Notes: generated from the sequence alone by a model not told the origin. DNA of 64,000 nt from CAZQRP01 sp964596125 (GCA_964596125.1 CAZQRP010000017.1:9500-73499), one strand, 5' to 3'. Shown: positions 17,061-25,977, counted from the stretch's first letter. Program-made: numbers and translations.

Positions 17061-18356
17061 TCACATCATAGTAACTAGTAATGTGCTGAGTATGGGAAAT
17101 GCGACCAGCATAGCAACATGTACACAATCAGCTATAAAGAATGGAATGATACCACGATAAAGATCACCCATAGAAACCTCAATGGTCCCGGCAAGGCCAA
17201 ACAGGTTGATACCAAATGGCGGTGTGATCATTCCTATCTCTATTACCCTGACCATTAACACGCTATACCATATCAGGTCCATTCCCATTCCCTCTACTGC
17301 GGGATAGATCATTGGAATAGTGAGAATTAATACGGCATAAATATCGAAAAACATACCACATATGATGTAAAACAATATAATGAGAAACAGGACAACATAG
17401 TTTGATACTGGTAATCCTACGATAAACTCACTGGCGGTGAATGGTAATTGCGTTATTGCCAGAAATGCATTAAACACGAAAGCGCCTACGAGCATTATAA
17501 TTATCATGGCTGCTGTTTTTGCGGTGTCCATTAGCGAGTCGAAAAAGGCCCGACCGGACATTTGTCGACGGGCAGCACTGATAACCAGAGCCCCAAAAGC
17601 ACCGATTCCACCTGCTTCAGTTGGTGTGAATACTCCAAAGTAGATACCGCCCATGATCAGGAGGAAAAGTAACAGCACCGGCCAGGTAAGCTTAAGGGAC
17701 CACAGCTTTTCTTTGATTGTTGTCTTCCCAATGCTCGGACCAATTTGTGGTTTGATTCTGCACATAATGAAAATTGTGACCATGTAGAAAATTATTTCCA
17801 GGATTCCAGGTATTATGCCAGCTATGAATAGTTTGCCGATAGATAATTCAGCCAGTATTCCAATAAGGACAAATCCCATACTTGGCGGTATTAAAATTCC
17901 CAGGGTACCACCGGCTGCTATAGCGCCGGCAGATAGAGTAGAGGAGTACCCCAGCCTTTTCATCTCTGGATGCGCGATCTTACCCATAGTTACCGCACCG
18001 GCTAAACTGGAACCACTGCAAGCGGCAAACAGGCCACATGCGCCCACTGTAGCCATAGCCAGGCCCCCTTTTAACTGGCCTACCCAGGCACGCGCTGTTT
18101 CATACGCTTCTCTACCTATCCCGCTCTGAGACACAAATGCGCTCATAAGTAAGAAGAGTGGGATTACGGAAAAATGGTAGTTATTCATTTTATCAAACGG
18201 TAATATAGTCATCAGGTTAACTGCAGGATCGAGCCCGCCTATAAAAGCAAAGCCGGCAAAACCTACCAGAACCAGGGCGAAACCAACATGTACTCCCATT
18301 AACAAAAGAAATATAAGGACAATCATACCTATGATGCCGACTTCAGCCTGGCTCAT
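17061..18356 (-). CDS. dctM: TRAP transporter large membrane subunit DctM (system 2)
   Basis: This 431-residue protein has about 12 membrane helices and the same length and motif series as the DctM at 13640 (GLFAACSGSSLAGAVTMGK, LGILIPPSMGF, GVFTPTEAGGIGAFGAL). The start overlaps the end of dctQ by four bases. No binding-protein gene precedes this dctQM pair in its operon; the divergent lipoprotein gene at 21337 is the best candidate partner. Duplicated membrane parts with different binding proteins suggest import of two related compounds. Confidence 0.92.
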   Translation of the reverse strand: MSQAEVGIIGMIVLIFLLLMGVHVGFALVLVGFAGFAFIGGLDPAVNLMTILPFDKMNNYHFSVIPLFLLMSAFVSQSGIGREAYETARAWVGQLKGGLAMATVGACGLFAACSGSSLAGAVTMGKIAHPEMKRLGYSSTLSAGAIAAGGTLGILIPPSMGFVLIGILAELSIGKLFIAGIIPGILEIIFYMVTIFIMCRIKPQIGPSIGKTTIKEKLWSLKLTWPVLLLFLLIMGGIYFGVFTPTEAGGIGAFGALVISAARRQMSGRAFFDSLMDTAKTAAMIIIMLVGAFVFNAFLAITQLPFTASEFIVGLPVSNYVVLFLIILFYIICGMFFDIYAVLILTIPMIYPAVEGMGMDLIWYSVLMVRVIEIGMITPPFGINLFGLAGTIEVSMGDLYRGIIPFFIADCVHVAMLVAFPILSTLLVTMM

Positions 18357-18874
18357 TGCCTGAATACCTCCTTCAGTGTCTTAGAAATGTCTATTAGAAA
18401 TACTACACACAACCAACCTAAACCAATAGCCATCATGAGCATAAAAGGCCAAAAGAGCAGGGATAAAGTCTCGGTTACGTAGCCCAGTTCTTTATTCATA
18501 TATTCCTGTACTCGTAGCAAGGTCTGCCAGCATATCATTCCGGCTGTCGCCAGGCATATTAAATATGCAATAAAGTTTAATATAGCTTGTCCTCTTGGGC
18601 GAAACAGATCGATTATTATATTAATCCTGATGTTCCCCTTGAGAAGCTGACAATAGCCCATCCCCCAGCTTCCCGCTATAACCAATAGAAGCCCCACCAG
18701 TTCAAAGTCACCTTCCAACGGACGAAGAAAAACATAGCGCCCGACTACATTGATGACTACGATCATCATCATTGCAGCAAGCGCTACCGCAGAGACAACT
18801 GCCATCACTCTGCTTATCCACATAATTACTGTGTCAAACCGTGATACCTGCTCAATTTGAGACTGCTGATGCAA
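18353..18874 (-). CDS. dctQ: TRAP transporter small membrane subunit DctQ (system 2)
   Basis: This 173-residue, four-helix DctQ protein has the characteristic GRYVFLRPLEGDFELVGLLL segment. The start is a TTG at 18874, supported by AAGGAG five bases upstream; no ATG is suitably placed. It lies 51 bases below the CocE-like hydrolase gene and is coupled to dctM by a TGA/ATG overlap. The hydrolase may therefore act on the same compound this transporter handles. Confidence 0.88.
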   Translation of the reverse strand: MHQQSQIEQVSRFDTVIMWISRVMAVVSAVALAAMMMIVVINVVGRYVFLRPLEGDFELVGLLLVIAGSWGMGYCQLLKGNIRINIIIDLFRPRGQAILNFIAYLICLATAGMICWQTLLRVQEYMNKELGYVTETLSLLFWPFMLMMAIGLGWLCVVFLIDISKTLKEVFRQ

Positions 18875-18925
18875 TTTATCTCCTTTATAAACTTATTCGT
18901 TCTTCTTCTCTCTCTATAATACTAC

Positions 18926-20620
18926 TTACTCCGTATTTTTAATTTTTGGAATTACCGGTAGAAGCAGGTTGGATTTATATGTGGTATCATGGTAGATCCT
19001 GTGCAGCGTAGTCTTGCTACTACAGATATGCAAACCACCAGGTACAACGTCCATGCTGGCAATTTCCAACTCAATGCGGTGGCCGGTTTTAAATAAGTTT
19101 GAAATCGGCGAAAGACCAATTGCATACTCATATACCTTGCCCGGTATAACTGGCTCCCTTTGTGTATGCAAATGCCATGGCCGCCATGTTTTTGATTTAC
19201 TCTCATCAATGGTCCTGTGCGATGCCTTGAGCCAGCTTGAAGTCAGCTCTCTGGACGAGCCATACGCATCGACATCTTTCAGTTTTACCAGCCAATTCGT
19301 ATCATCGGTATTAATTGAAGCGTAGAAATAGAAAGCTAACGGCCCAGTGATCTCCATGTCCTCGGGCAGAGGAGCAGTTGAGTATTTGATCGATTGGACG
19401 TGTGAAGTCTTATCAAGAGGTTCCTGAACAAAACAGTCAGCATCTTCGTCGAGGATCGGAGATTCAGGTGACAATCGCCCCCAGCTTCGCAGGTAGAATT
19501 TTGTCCATCTGGTCCTTGCCAGTGGCCACTCATGTTCATGACGCCATTGATTAGCTCCCATGACAAAAAGTTTTATTGGCGGTTCGTCCATTATCCCGGT
19601 GTCTATGCCTTTAAGCCAGTAGTCGAACCACCTCATCACCTCGTTATGCCATTGATGCCAGGGGCGGTCCACGGTACCCGGCTGGACCATAATGATTTTT
19701 TTGGGTGTATTTATCCCCATATAGAGACCAAAGGCTCCTTCACTCCAAACGGGAATCCATGGACCACCAGTGTATACAGGAACCTTTATACGGTCATATT
19801 TAGTATATGGCGTTCTTTCCCAGTAAAAGGGCCCGTCATTCGGATTCAGCAGGATATCGGCGAACAATGGATTTTTCGATGGGTATCGGAGTACGCTCCA
19901 GTAAATACTGTATTTTCTAAGGTCAGGATCGTTTAGTCTCTCTTGAAACAGGCTCTCTAGCTCTTTTTGAGGTAGTTTTTTCATAGTTGCTGATACGACG
20001 TTCTTAGGAGCATAACCACTGCCATTGGTTGGCCCCTCGTCCATACCTCTGCCACTGAAAAGCCGGTACATCATAGGGGTAATAACACCTCCCTCAGTGG
20101 CCACCTGACGGTACAAGTCGTACCATACCTCGAAAGGGAAAATAGCCTTGAGGTGTGGTGGCTGTTCGCTGGCGGTGAAGATCTGTTCGATTCCGAAATA
20201 GGATATGCCGATCATTCCCACATTACCATCACACCATGGCTGCTCTGCAATCCACTCTACCAGATCGTAGCCATCCTCGGCTTCACTCTTATCATTTATA
20301 CCGATGTGCTCTCCTTCTGAATCACCAGTTCCTCGGGCATCGGCGATAATGTGTACATAACCCCTCGATACCAGGTACTCAGTGTTTCCAGCTTCAATGC
20401 AGCCATCCCAGAGCAGCGAATCATGTTTTGATTGAGGAAGCTGAGGTAACACCTGAAGGTCTTTACCATAAACAGCCATTGCCAGCAGGGCTGGGAATTG
20501 CCCCTCGAAATCGGGGCGGTATATATCAAGTATCAGTCGAACTCCATCACGCATTGTAACGAATACATTTTTCTCGGATTTTACTTTGTATCGTTCACGT
20601 GACTTCTGCTCACCGCCCAT
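18926..20620 (-). CDS. CocE/NonD-family alpha/beta hydrolase
   Basis: This 564-residue protein has an N-terminal S15-type alpha/beta hydrolase domain, with MRDGVRLILDIYRP at residues 23-36, the oxyanion-side motif DARGTGDSEG and the nucleophile elbow GISYFG with S140. The C-terminal part is the jelly-roll domain of X-Pro dipeptidyl-peptidase and cocaine-esterase relatives (LPEDMEITGPLAFYFYAS). The expected reaction is hydrolysis of an ester or amide. There is no signal peptide, so it is probably cytoplasmic. Sitting first in an operon with dctQM, it may release an aryl or alkyl acid from an imported ester. The family is promiscuous and I cannot name the substrate. Confidence 0.85.
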   Translation of the reverse strand: MGGEQKSRERYKVKSEKNVFVTMRDGVRLILDIYRPDFEGQFPALLAMAVYGKDLQVLPQLPQSKHDSLLWDGCIEAGNTEYLVSRGYVHIIADARGTGDSEGEHIGINDKSEAEDGYDLVEWIAEQPWCDGNVGMIGISYFGIEQIFTASEQPPHLKAIFPFEVWYDLYRQVATEGGVITPMMYRLFSGRGMDEGPTNGSGYAPKNVVSATMKKLPQKELESLFQERLNDPDLRKYSIYWSVLRYPSKNPLFADILLNPNDGPFYWERTPYTKYDRIKVPVYTGGPWIPVWSEGAFGLYMGINTPKKIIMVQPGTVDRPWHQWHNEVMRWFDYWLKGIDTGIMDEPPIKLFVMGANQWRHEHEWPLARTRWTKFYLRSWGRLSPESPILDEDADCFVQEPLDKTSHVQSIKYSTAPLPEDMEITGPLAFYFYASINTDDTNWLVKLKDVDAYGSSRELTSSWLKASHRTIDESKSKTWRPWHLHTQREPVIPGKVYEYAIGLSPISNLFKTGHRIELEIASMDVVPGGLHICSSKTTLHRIYHDTTYKSNLLLPVIPKIKNTE

Positions 20621-20798
20621 TTTTTCCCCTTGGTATAATGCCGTCTATCGTGAGAAGTAGTATATTATAAACCATCTGTCAAGTCATTAATACCCGCATT
20701 ATGTCTTCTAGTGTGTAGCAAAAATTAAAAAAGGATGAGCGCCACAAAAGATTTTTGTATGGTCTATTTTCGTTAGTTTTTTGATCGAATTTTATGAT

Positions 20799-21090
20799 AC
20801 CTGGCCTCTCAGGAACCCACTAGCCATGTTCGCAGTGTAGAACCAGTGAGTATATCCCATCAAAATAGAGTGCTCTTTCTTATCCCTCCACCCGGTGTTT
20901 ATATCCAGACCCAATTGCCATCCTCAATGCCAGGCTCCTTCGCTGTTTCCAGACTGATCGGTATACGTAGGTCCAGATATCTCTCACGTATCGAATCTAT
21001 TTGCCTGTGCTCAGAGTGGTAGTAACCGTAAAACCTGCCACTGGTAATGAGCGTGAGAGGATATTCCTTGGCTAAATCAAGCGCACTGAA
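20799..21090 (-). pseudogene. Decayed C-terminal fragment of a molybdopterin oxidoreductase
   Basis: Reading the minus strand from 21090 gives a frame closely matching residues of the giant molybdopterin enzyme at 53934-57584 around its EYPLMLITGGR region. Shared stretches are EYPL.LIT.GR.YGYYHSEHRQI and ETAK..GIED..WVWI. The frame hits TAA at 20899-20901 exactly where the intact protein has Glu, then continues colinearly for about 14 codons, shifts frame and resumes as FDGI...V.HCEHG-stop-WVPERPG, matching FDGIHPQVVHGEHSWWFPEMPG. Upstream of 21090 the similarity stops at in-frame stop codons. So this is a short relic with at least two stops and one frameshift, left by a lost paralogue or a partial duplication. 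It sits in the 716-base gap between the hydrolase gene and a divergent dctP. Confidence 0.85.
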
Positions 21091-21165
21091 TTACTACAAC
21101 CTACGTATTGACAGCACGCATATGATGGAATATAATTGCCTCCTATGATTAACATTTAAGCTATA

Positions 21166-21182
21166 TAAATACCAGGTATTTA
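21166..21182. promoter_or_regulatory. 17-bp perfect palindrome upstream of dctP
   Basis: The sequence TAAATACCAGGTATTTA is an exact inverted repeat around one central base, 171 bases before the dctP start at 21337 and in the region that separates divergent transcription units. It looks like a dimeric-regulator operator. The regulator is unknown. Confidence 0.4.
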
Positions 21183-21252
21183 TTATTAAACAGACTGTGA
21201 TGTAACAACACATATTATAGATAGTATATAAAAAGGAGGTGATTGTTATTGA

Positions 21253-21321
21253 ATGTATTCAAGTAGTCCGTTAATAGCGTTGTTGTTATCGAACTGTATA
21301 TTTAATTTGAGTCATAATTAA
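21253..21321 (+). CDS. Possible 22-codon leader peptide before dctP
   Basis: A strong ribosome site AAAAGGAGGT at 21231-21240 is followed by an ATG at 21253 and a 22-codon frame rich in Leu and Ser that stops one base before the dctP ribosome site GGAGG. A good Shine-Dalgarno with no full gene behind it suggests a leader peptide or uORF that could couple or attenuate dctP translation. The 12-base spacing is longer than ideal and the peptide has no recognisable motif. Confidence 0.33.
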   Translation: MYSSSPLIALLLSNCIFNLSHN

Positions 21322-21336
21322 GTGGAGGTGTGATAA

Positions 21337-22455
21337 ATGAATAGAAGATGGATTATGCTCATAGCAGTTGTATTTATTATTGTGGCATTATTATTACCTG
21401 CATGTGCCAAGCCAGAACCAACTCCAACGCCTGCACCGAAACCAGCACCGACTCCGACTCCAGCCCCACCCCCAGAACCCAAAACGCTTAAATTATCTTA
21501 TACCATGCCAAAGGGGGCATCCGTCGCACAAGGATTTGAATGGTGGGGACCGGAGTTCGAGAAACGTACCAATGGTCGCTACAAGGTAGAACTTTATCCG
21601 TCCAGTACTTTGGTACCAATACCAGCAGCTCTGGATGCGGTAAAAAAGGGGGTAGCTGAAATTGTAATGACCTCTACAGGAACGTTTCAAAAGGATTTCC
21701 CGTTATCTCTTGTTATGAGCCTTCCCACACTGGGATTCCCGCTGGGGCCGGATATAAAAGATTACGAGCCGGCATGGGAAGCCTGCTGGGAACTCATCAA
21801 CACAGTCCCGGAAGTACAAGCTGAATTTAAGGATTACAAATTGCTCTGGCCTTTTGAATTAAACCCGTATTATCTTCTTTCCAAGAAAAAGGAGGTTCAC
21901 AAGGCATCGGACTTTAAAGGTATGAAGGTCGGTGGCAGTGGTCAGAAAATGCTTTTAGTGACGGAGAATGGGGGTGCGTCGATTCATTCAATACCGCCTC
22001 AGACATATATGAATCTACAAAAAGGTGTTATGGAAGCCTCGTTTAATGCTCCCTCCCAAATAATGCATTATAAGCTTGATGAGTTGATAGATTACTATTA
22101 TTTCCAAGATTTTGGCTGTGGAACAATCGTTTTGTTAATGAATAAAGAAGTGTGGAATGCGCTATCGCCGCAGGATCAGAAGATAGTAGAAGAATCATGG
22201 CGCGAAGCATCTCAAGTATCTGCAAAGGGCATGCAGGTAGATGCTATAGGAGGAGAAGAGCAAGTTAAGAAAGCGGGCAAAAAAATTACCTACCCCACAC
22301 CGGAAGAGACAGCTGCGTGGGAAAAGTCTTCTGGGGAAATAGTATTCTCCCGGTGGGCAAAGGATGCCCAAGATTTAGGTATCAGTGCTCAGGCTACTGA
22401 TAAAGTTCTTAATGCCTGGAAGGATTTGAGAAAGAAATATTTTCCTAATCTTTAG
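21337..22455 (+). CDS. dctP: TRAP transporter solute-binding lipoprotein DctP (orphan, probably system 2)
   Basis: This 372-residue binding protein has a type II signal (lipobox LLPAC, C23) and a long linker of Pro, Thr and Ala before the mature domain, which begins near KTLKLSYTMPKG. The DctP fold is supported by VELYPSSTLVP and ASDFKGMKVGGSGQ. G199 replaces the conserved carboxylate-binding Arg, as in the other binding proteins of this window. It starts at an ATG after GGAGGTG. No dctQM follows; the nearest pair without a binding protein is the divergent set at 17061-18874, so I assign it there by neighbourhood. A strong hairpin follows its stop. Confidence 0.9.
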   Translation: MNRRWIMLIAVVFIIVALLLPACAKPEPTPTPAPKPAPTPTPAPPPEPKTLKLSYTMPKGASVAQGFEWWGPEFEKRTNGRYKVELYPSSTLVPIPAALDAVKKGVAEIVMTSTGTFQKDFPLSLVMSLPTLGFPLGPDIKDYEPAWEACWELINTVPEVQAEFKDYKLLWPFELNPYYLLSKKKEVHKASDFKGMKVGGSGQKMLLVTENGGASIHSIPPQTYMNLQKGVMEASFNAPSQIMHYKLDELIDYYYFQDFGCGTIVLLMNKEVWNALSPQDQKIVEESWREASQVSAKGMQVDAIGGEEQVKKAGKKITYPTPEETAAWEKSSGEIVFSRWAKDAQDLGISAQATDKVLNAWKDLRKKYFPNL

Positions 22456-22472
22456 GCTGGTACCGTAAAGAG

Positions 22473-22510
22473 CAAGGCGTCCGGATGATACTATACCTCC
22501 GGACGCCTTG
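22473..22510 (+). terminator. 13-bp perfect-stem hairpin after dctP
   Basis: Arms CAAGGCGTCCGGA and TCCGGACGCCTTG pair perfectly over 13 bases around a 12-base loop, starting 18 bases after the dctP stop. The T-run after the stem is weak (TTGC), so termination may be imperfect or Rho-assisted, but position and stem strength fit a transcript end. The rest of the gap to 22764 shows nothing else I can support. Confidence 0.6.
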
Positions 22511-22764
22511 TTGCTAACGAATTGCAGTTGATTGCACAGAGAATTAATTAATAGTTTCTATTTGCGGAATAAAGTATTAGCTAACAATAGACCTGATACC
22601 ATATTTGTAATGCCCCTTATTCAAATCTTAAAACCTGGTTATATCCTTCGGACTACAGGTAAAAGCAAATAAGACGCTACCTCCGGGGCTAATTGGCGAC
22701 GCATATCAGACCATAGTCCAAAGGAAAACAAATGCTTTTAAATGCTGTGTCCGTTTCCTGTCTG

Positions 22765-23931
22765 CTAGAGAGCCGCGCGTAGAATTCGGACTATATCCTC
22801 TCGACTTACATTACGGGGATTATTGGTTTCCATAACATGACTCATCGCTGTAAACCTTTCTTTCGCCATTTCAGGTATATCAGACTCCATAATCCCAACA
22901 TCACTCATCTTCAGTATCATATCGAGGTCTCGAGCGAGACTTCGTACTGCCTCTACAGACTTTTTTGTTGCGTCCGTAACGGGGAGACCCTCTATCTTTT
23001 CCCCCATAAGTTCTGCTATCTTACCAAATTTCTTCGGGGCAGCCATCAAGTTGAATTCCATAACATGTGGCAACAATATAGTTAAGGCTGCTCCATGGCT
23101 AATATGTGTCCTCTCTACTATACAGGCATCCATAGCATGTGCCAAGCCTATGCCATTAATCATTATTGAAGCAAGAGCCAGTGATGCAGCTATGGATAGA
23201 TGGTGCCTGGCTTCCAAATGTTTCTGACCTTCGACATAGGCCAACCGTAGATTATCAGCAATAAGCTTAATAGCTGTCTCTGCGAGCATATCTCCAACAA
23301 TACTAGAGCGGGCGCTTACATAGCCCTCTATAGCATGGGTAAGTGCATCCATCCCCGTATCGGCTGTTATTCGTTGAGGTAAATTCAGTGTCAATTCAGG
23401 ATCTACTATCACTGCATCAGCCCACATCTGCGGTATACGAAGACCTTTCTTCAGTCCGTTCGTGTCATCAGTGACCATTGCCCCGATACCCCATTCACTT
23501 CCTGTACCGCTGGTAGTGGGAATCAGTATCTTAGGCAGTACCTTCTTGCCACCCTTCCCCTCGTTAATTAAATCTTGAGCTTTCATGCCACTGGGAGCTA
23601 TAACACTTACTACTTTAGTGCTGTCCATAACGCTCCCTCCACCAATACCTATTAGAAGATGATAGCCACCATCCCGTGCTTTTTGATTACATTCATCAAT
23701 GGTGCTTGTCGGTGCATTCGGCAGACAGCCATCAAAGACATCAAATTTACACTTAGCTTTTTCAAGTAACATCCTTATCTTGTTAAGTAGACCTGCTTCC
23801 ATTACTCCCTTGTCTGTTACGATCAAAACTTTCTTTGCACCAAAATTCTGAATGATATTCCCCAAACTATTCACAGCACCTGGTCCCATTACTGTTTTTG
23901 GAATGTGTACCGAAAAAGTACCGATCACCAC
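22765..23931 (-). CDS. Iron-containing (group III) alcohol dehydrogenase
   Basis: This is an NAD(P)-dependent Fe-ADH-family enzyme of 388 residues when started at the GTG at 23931, five bases after GGAGGAG. The longer frame from a TTG at 23952 places that ribosome site inside the coding region, so I prefer the GTG. Visible motifs are GGGSVMDSTKVVS (nucleotide binding), TTSGTGSEWG, and metal-ligand histidines in GLAHAMDACIVERTHISHGAAL, with the Asp-His pair in DALTHAIEGYV. The family interconverts alcohols and aldehydes or ketones. It is divergent from the LuxR-type gene, which may control it. It could process an aldehyde or hydroxyacid of the pathway; the substrate is unknown. Confidence 0.88.
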   Translation of the reverse strand: MVIGTFSVHIPKTVMGPGAVNSLGNIIQNFGAKKVLIVTDKGVMEAGLLNKIRMLLEKAKCKFDVFDGCLPNAPTSTIDECNQKARDGGYHLLIGIGGGSVMDSTKVVSVIAPSGMKAQDLINEGKGGKKVLPKILIPTTSGTGSEWGIGAMVTDDTNGLKKGLRIPQMWADAVIVDPELTLNLPQRITADTGMDALTHAIEGYVSARSSIVGDMLAETAIKLIADNLRLAYVEGQKHLEARHHLSIAASLALASIMINGIGLAHAMDACIVERTHISHGAALTILLPHVMEFNLMAAPKKFGKIAELMGEKIEGLPVTDATKKSVEAVRSLARDLDMILKMSDVGIMESDIPEMAKERFTAMSHVMETNNPRNVSREDIVRILRAAL

Positions 23932-24113
23932 GTTTACTCCTCCGTTTAACAATATTCACGTAATCATTTAAAGTCTGTATATCATCATCAAATATATTTT
24001 ATTGCAGTCAATTAAGTCAATGATTACTAATCCATTTTCTATAACTTCAACTATAGAGCCCACAAAATCTTGACATTGATATTGAAAAAGAGTAGCCTTT
24101 TCAGTGCAAAGTT

Positions 24114-25268
24114 GTGAACTTCGCTCGTATGAATATGAGTGTTAGCGTAAATCAAGATCTTCAGGATATTCTCCATTTGCACTCTATTGTGCATTCACAA
24201 TCAGACCTGGCAAATATGCGACGGAACTTACTCCGAGCTCTTCAAGAAGTGTTTCACATAAACAGTGCCACGTTTTGCTTGGCAAACCGTAGGTTAATAA
24301 AGATGGTTCCGGCTAAATCTCTTACCGTTAACATTCCCGAGTCTTATAGTGAACGATATATAGAGTATTATCATCGCTATGATCCGTTCTTGCTTTCCGA
24401 ATCAAAACAGATTGTTTATTGTAGTAGCTCTATCTTACCGTATCGGTCCGAGCTCGATTTTAAGTTTTACAACGAGTTTCTCATTCCACAGAATATACAT
24501 CACAGGTTGGTCATTTGCTTCCGCTCCGGATCTGATTTGCTGGGCCGGATTGATATTCATAGACCCAAGGAACTACCTCCCTTTTCTTCTATGGACTTGG
24601 CGAAGGCACGTATTTTAGCAGATTATGTTACCGTAGCTCTGAATAATTTGATCCTGATCAATAAAATTAAACAAGATAATGAAATATCAATGAAGGTAAG
24701 CAATTTCTCTTTACTGGGCATTCTTATTCTGGATTGGACGCTCAAACCCTCCTATCATAATTCTATGGCCAGGGAGATCTGTCTTTCGTTGTATAAACAG
24801 CGACCGAAGGCCAAAGTAATAGTAGATGACGGATTGATAATACCTTCAGAGGTTTTGGCTGATTGCCTGACCATAAAAAAACTTGTTCATACTCAAGATG
24901 CTGTCACTGTCTCCAAATATGATAGGATATTCTACATAAATGAGAACACAAAAATTTGCGTAAATACATCGCTTCTCAATTTGTCTGTCTCTGGGAAACC
25001 GGTCCCTCATTTTCTGCTATTTATTGAAAAATTCATCGAAGACAGCAGAACAATAAAAGAAGCTTTAATAACCAAGTACCGTTTCACGAAGAGAGAGCTA
25101 GAAATTGCTATGTTCGTTTGCATGGGTTTAACTAATGAAGAAATTAGCAGAAAACTCTGTATCAGTCAGTTCACGGTAGCGAACCATATTAAGAAAATAT
25201 TTGAAAAAGCGGGAGTAAAGAACCGAACAAAGCTGACTCGTTTAATGCAAAATGATAAGCTCTGCTAA
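24114..25268 (+). CDS. LuxR-family transcriptional regulator with GAF-like sensor region
   Basis: This 384-residue protein ends in a LuxR/GerE helix-turn-helix (about residues 325-378: TKRELEIAMFVCMGLTNEEI, then SQFTVANHIKKIFEKAGVKN). The first 180 residues look like a GAF-type ligand-sensing domain, with a second regulatory region after it. There is no receiver domain with a phosphorylatable Asp that I can identify and no membrane helix, so it is probably a cytoplasmic one-component sensor. The start is uncertain: GTG at 24114 gives the longest frame, while ATG at 24129 and 24135 are alternatives, and none has a clear ribosome site. It sits divergent to the Fe-ADH and between TRAP operons, so it may regulate substrate uptake. 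Confidence 0.82.
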   Translation: MNFARMNMSVSVNQDLQDILHLHSIVHSQSDLANMRRNLLRALQEVFHINSATFCLANRRLIKMVPAKSLTVNIPESYSERYIEYYHRYDPFLLSESKQIVYCSSSILPYRSELDFKFYNEFLIPQNIHHRLVICFRSGSDLLGRIDIHRPKELPPFSSMDLAKARILADYVTVALNNLILINKIKQDNEISMKVSNFSLLGILILDWTLKPSYHNSMAREICLSLYKQRPKAKVIVDDGLIIPSEVLADCLTIKKLVHTQDAVTVSKYDRIFYINENTKICVNTSLLNLSVSGKPVPHFLLFIEKFIEDSRTIKEALITKYRFTKRELEIAMFVCMGLTNEEISRKLCISQFTVANHIKKIFEKAGVKNRTKLTRLMQNDKLC

Positions 25269-25390
25269 CCGAATTTGGTAAAGATATTTAATTGATATAT
25301 ATCTATTACCATATATGCATATCGGTTTAACTCACCAAGCACTATATATTGTGGTATGATACAATTCTAAGAATTTCGAATATAAAAAGG

Positions 25391-25843
25391 TTATGGTAAT
25401 AAAGAACCCCGACTAATAAATGCTCCAAGGAGAGTAAAAAGTCCAGCAACAATCACTAACAAAATAGCCTCAATAATGTGCCATCGTCTATCACTTTTGC
25501 GTTGTTTTTCTTGCCAATTTCTCCATTCTTCCCTATCTAACATTTCCATATGCTCCTTTGGTGTAAATCCCTGCGTCCATTTTGTAAACTTTGTACATTC
25601 TCTTTCTTTATTAATAATGTTATGTATATCTTTGTAGTTAGAAGTGTCTTGAGAATTGGTTATTTCAGCGTTAATATCGTAAGATTGTGCAAAGCATAAT
25701 GGCAAATCTTCATATTGAGATATTCCATGTGGAGAAATTGTTGGGTCAAATTCTTTTTTCCGATAATCATACTCTGCTTCTACTAATGAACGGCTTTCTT
25801 TATTTCGCAATGCTAAATAACCACACTCTGTACATTTAGACAT
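25391..25843 (-). CDS. Hypothetical small membrane-anchored protein with CxxC
   Basis: This 150-residue protein is of unrecognised family. It begins MSKCTECGY, a half zinc-ribbon with one CxxC. It has a charged middle that includes a short Trp/Glu/Arg-rich stretch (EWRNWQEKQRKSDRRW) and ends in one hydrophobic helix (IIEAILLVIVAGLFTLLGAF), so the bulk probably faces the cytoplasm with a C-terminal anchor. The ATG at 25843 follows GGAGGTGCAGG. Base composition is AT-rich like the surrounding segment, and the gene lies wholly inside the inverted-repeat-bounded element, so it may be its cargo. I do not assign a function. Confidence 0.6.
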   Translation of the reverse strand: MSKCTECGYLALRNKESRSLVEAEYDYRKKEFDPTISPHGISQYEDLPLCFAQSYDINAEITNSQDTSNYKDIHNIINKERECTKFTKWTQGFTPKEHMEMLDREEWRNWQEKQRKSDRRWHIIEAILLVIVAGLFTLLGAFISRGSLLP

Positions 25844-25933
25844 CCTGCACCTCCACTTGAAAGTGCAGTTATTCTATCATAGTTGTAATTTTTATATGAT
25901 ACCTTTATTTCCGAAAGAGCCATATTTATTCTA

Positions 25934-25955
25934 TAGATACTATATATAGTATCTA
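25934..25955. repeat. 22-bp perfect AT-rich palindrome
   Basis: The core AGATACTATATATAGTATCT at 25935-25954 is self-complementary and extends by one base each side. It abuts the right inverted-repeat arm of the flanking element and lies about 90 bases upstream of the 150-residue gene. It could be an operator, or a structural tip of the element. Confidence 0.5.
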
Positions 25956-25977
25956 GTGAGTTAACCAGATAGGCACT

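Larger units (their letters stand above)
25318..25973. mobile_element. Candidate element flanked by imperfect inverted repeats
   Basis: A left copy reading inward as ATATCGGTTTAACTCACCA (25319-25337) faces a right copy reading inward as GCCTATCTGGTTAACTCACT (minus strand from 25973). Both resemble the exact pair at 59966-60182, and the right-hand arms of the two loci match over nearly 30 bases, including an outer GTAAAG.TGCCTAT. The 656-base segment contains one gene on the minus strand, described separately. I see no transposase, so if this is an insertion it is a non-autonomous or cargo-bearing one. Shared regulatory sites are the alternative. Confidence 0.45.
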
